Assembly: GCF_008929045.1 (NCBI RefSeq)
Contig: NZ_VFAH01000021.1
Location: forward strand, 1 to 64,000
Origin: Noviherbaspirillum aerium
GTDB lineage: Bacteria > Pseudomonadota > Gammaproteobacteria > Burkholderiales > Burkholderiaceae_D
DNA: 64,000 bases
Reading direction: 5' to 3'
This document shows positions 62,894 to 64,000 of this stretch, piece by piece. The notes beneath the pieces were generated by a model. That model saw only the letters and a program-made list of their open reading frames with translations, was not told where the DNA came from and did no database searches. Both the position numbers and the translations under genes were made by a program. Each line of letters begins with the position of its first letter. Positions within the stretch are counted from its first letter, which is position 1.

Positions 62894-64000
62894 TCAATCC
62901 CATTTTCTGACATCCTCGATCACTTTGTCGCTCTGGCGAAAGATAGCCTCCTCCACCACCTCGACGTTGCCGCGCAGCTTGGTGACGCCGCGCACCGACT
63001 CTTCCAGCGTGGACAGGTCGGCGGGTACGGCTGCGCCGGCCTTTGGCAGCACCAGCACGCGCATGCGATCGCTTTCTCCTTCGCGCTCAACCCGGATCCG
63101 CACCGATGCGACCCAGTCGTGGGCCTGCGCGATCTGCTGCGCGAACGCGGGATAGACGAACATGCCGCGCACCTTCACTGTCTGATTGGTCCGGCCCAGC
63201 ACACCCATGAGGCGAATGCCGGGCCGCCCGCAGGCACAGCGTGCGGATTCGATGCGCGACAGATCGCCGGTGGCAAAGCGCACCAGCGGATAGAATTCGC
63301 GAGCCAGCGTGGCTACCACCTCGCCGATCTCGGCGTTTCCGAGTGGGATCCCGCTGTCCGGCTCGCAGATCTGGACAATGAGGTCATCGTCGACATGCCA
63401 GCCATCGTGCGATTCGCATTCGTAGCCGACGATGCCCAGGTCGGCGGTGCCGTAGACGGTGAACAGTTCGATGCCGAAATCCTGCTCGAAGCGGCGGCGT
63501 GCGGAGACCGATATCGGCTCGGCGCCGACGATCGCCCGGGTCAGCCTGAACTCCTTCTTCCAGTCAAGACCTTGCGCAATGGCGGCATCGATCAGCATGT
63601 TCAGGAAACTCGGCAACCCGACAAAGGCAGTCACCCCCAGCCGCCGCATGATGTCGAGCTGGATGGGGATTTGTCCCGGGCCGGACGGCACGACGACCGC
63701 CCCAGCTGCGATCGCGCTGTCTTCGAACATCCTGGCCGCCGGCGTCATATGATAGGAAAACGTGTTGAGCAGAATGTCGCCCGCTCCAATCCGCGCAGCC
63801 CGCACCGCTTGGTCCGCACGCCAGTGCCGGCCCTGTCGGGCTTCGAAATCGAAGATGCCCGCCGGCGAATAGAAAACGCGGGATGCGCTGGCCAGACCGC
63901 CGAAGGGCAAGGCCCGCGCGAGCGCGCTCTCCTGGCGCTGCAATAACGGCAGATCTTCTTTTTTCAAGATCGGTATGCGCGCCAGATCGTCCAAAGCATT
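62894..64000 (-). CDS. PaaK-like AMP-binding ligase (partial at window end)
   Basis: At least 366 residues of an adenylate-forming enzyme resembling phenylacetate-CoA ligase. It shows LARIPILKKEDLPLL, NTFSYHMTPAARMFEDSAIAAGAVVVPSGPGQ, the motif VYGTADLGIVGYEC and the C-terminal FATGDLSRIE and GRTNQTVKVRGMFVYPAF. The start lies beyond the window, so the N-terminus is missing. It would activate an aromatic or alkanoic acid to its CoA thioester. It is upstream of the SDR and transglutaminase-like genes in the same direction. Confidence 0.85.
   Translation of the reverse strand, partial: NALDDLARIPILKKEDLPLLQRQESALARALPFGGLASASRVFYSPAGIFDFEARQGRHWRADQAVRAARIGAGDILLNTFSYHMTPAARMFEDSAIAAGAVVVPSGPGQIPIQLDIMRRLGVTAFVGLPSFLNMLIDAAIAQGLDWKKEFRLTRAIVGAEPISVSARRRFEQDFGIELFTVYGTADLGIVGYECESHDGWHVDDDLIVQICEPDSGIPLGNAEIGEVVATLAREFYPLVRFATGDLSRIESARCACGRPGIRLMGVLGRTNQTVKVRGMFVYPAFAQQIAQAHDWVASVRIRVEREGESDRMRVLVLPKAGAAVPADLSTLEESVRGVTKLRGNVEVVEEAIFRQSDKVIEDVRKWD

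Noticed and set aside
62084-63946. 620-codon plus-strand open frame
   Set aside because: It runs antisense to the PaaK-like and SDR genes, which have clear motifs. The plus-strand product has no recognisable domain.
1-64000. CRISPR arrays, tRNA or rRNA genes
   Set aside because: No regularly spaced direct repeats, and no tRNA-like or rRNA-like sequence, were noticed in reading. A covariance-model search would settle it.

Overview
The window looks like chromosomal or plasmid DNA of a betaproteobacterium, most likely order Burkholderiales. The evidence is high GC content, a trimeric general porin of the betaproteobacterial type, four Bug-type periplasmic binding proteins, NagG-like Rieske oxygenases, and many IS elements. 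No rRNA, tRNA or CRISPR array was seen. Species cannot be told from the sequence.

Region 1 (about 1-1.3 kb) is a graveyard of transposase fragments (ISAzo13 and an IS701-like DDE enzyme). Region 2 (1.36-30 kb) is a large aromatic-acid catabolic island, almost all on the minus strand. It holds a porin, a Bug protein, a quinone-oxidoreductase-like enzyme, an SDR, a complete branched-chain-type ABC importer (livFGMH plus binding protein), and two parallel modules of Rieske oxygenase alpha/beta, bicupin dioxygenase and FAH-family hydrolase. Module A (10.3-16.6 kb) also has an MDR-type reductase, an ornithine-cyclodeaminase-like protein and a ferredoxin. Module B (23.6-29.0 kb) has a ferredoxin and the only ferredoxin reductase. 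Between them sits a lower-pathway operon (18.9-23.5 kb) with clear HpaH, HpaI and succinate-semialdehyde dehydrogenase, but no homoprotocatechuate dioxygenase. A 17-bp inverted repeat, GGAANA-N5-TNTTCC, occurs at four places upstream of the porin, module A, the ferredoxin/DMT exporter pair and the lower operon, suggesting one shared regulator. Module B has its own GntR regulator with evenly spaced ATTGCATGCAAT palindromes. The bicupins carry their HRH metal motif in the C-terminal cupin rather than the N-terminal one typical of gentisate dioxygenases. This island is the best candidate for an undescribed system.

Region 3 (30.3-36.55 kb) is an IS cluster: IS30 inside IS3, an IS701 remnant, an IS630 remnant and an intact-looking IS630 with an A9 slippage tract. 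Region 4 (36.55-46.9 kb) is a leftward CoA-thioester operon (two CaiB/BaiF transferases, an unequal acyl-CoA dehydrogenase pair, MaoC hydratase, MDR reductase, two Bug proteins) facing an enoyl-CoA hydratase and a LysR regulator. Region 5 (46.92-52.08 kb) is a nested stack: IS5 at the edge of IS701, IS701 split by IS66, IS66 split by IS30. Target duplications can be read for every layer.

Region 6 (52.1-59.1 kb) is a beta-oxidation set: methylacyl-CoA racemase-like protein, hydratase/dehydrogenase fusion, thiolase, acyl-CoA dehydrogenase and a divergent AraC regulator. Region 7 (59.1-64.0 kb) has IS6 and IS630 remnants and then a leftward group with a PaaK-like ligase (cut by the window end), a frameshifted SDR and a transglutaminase-like protein.
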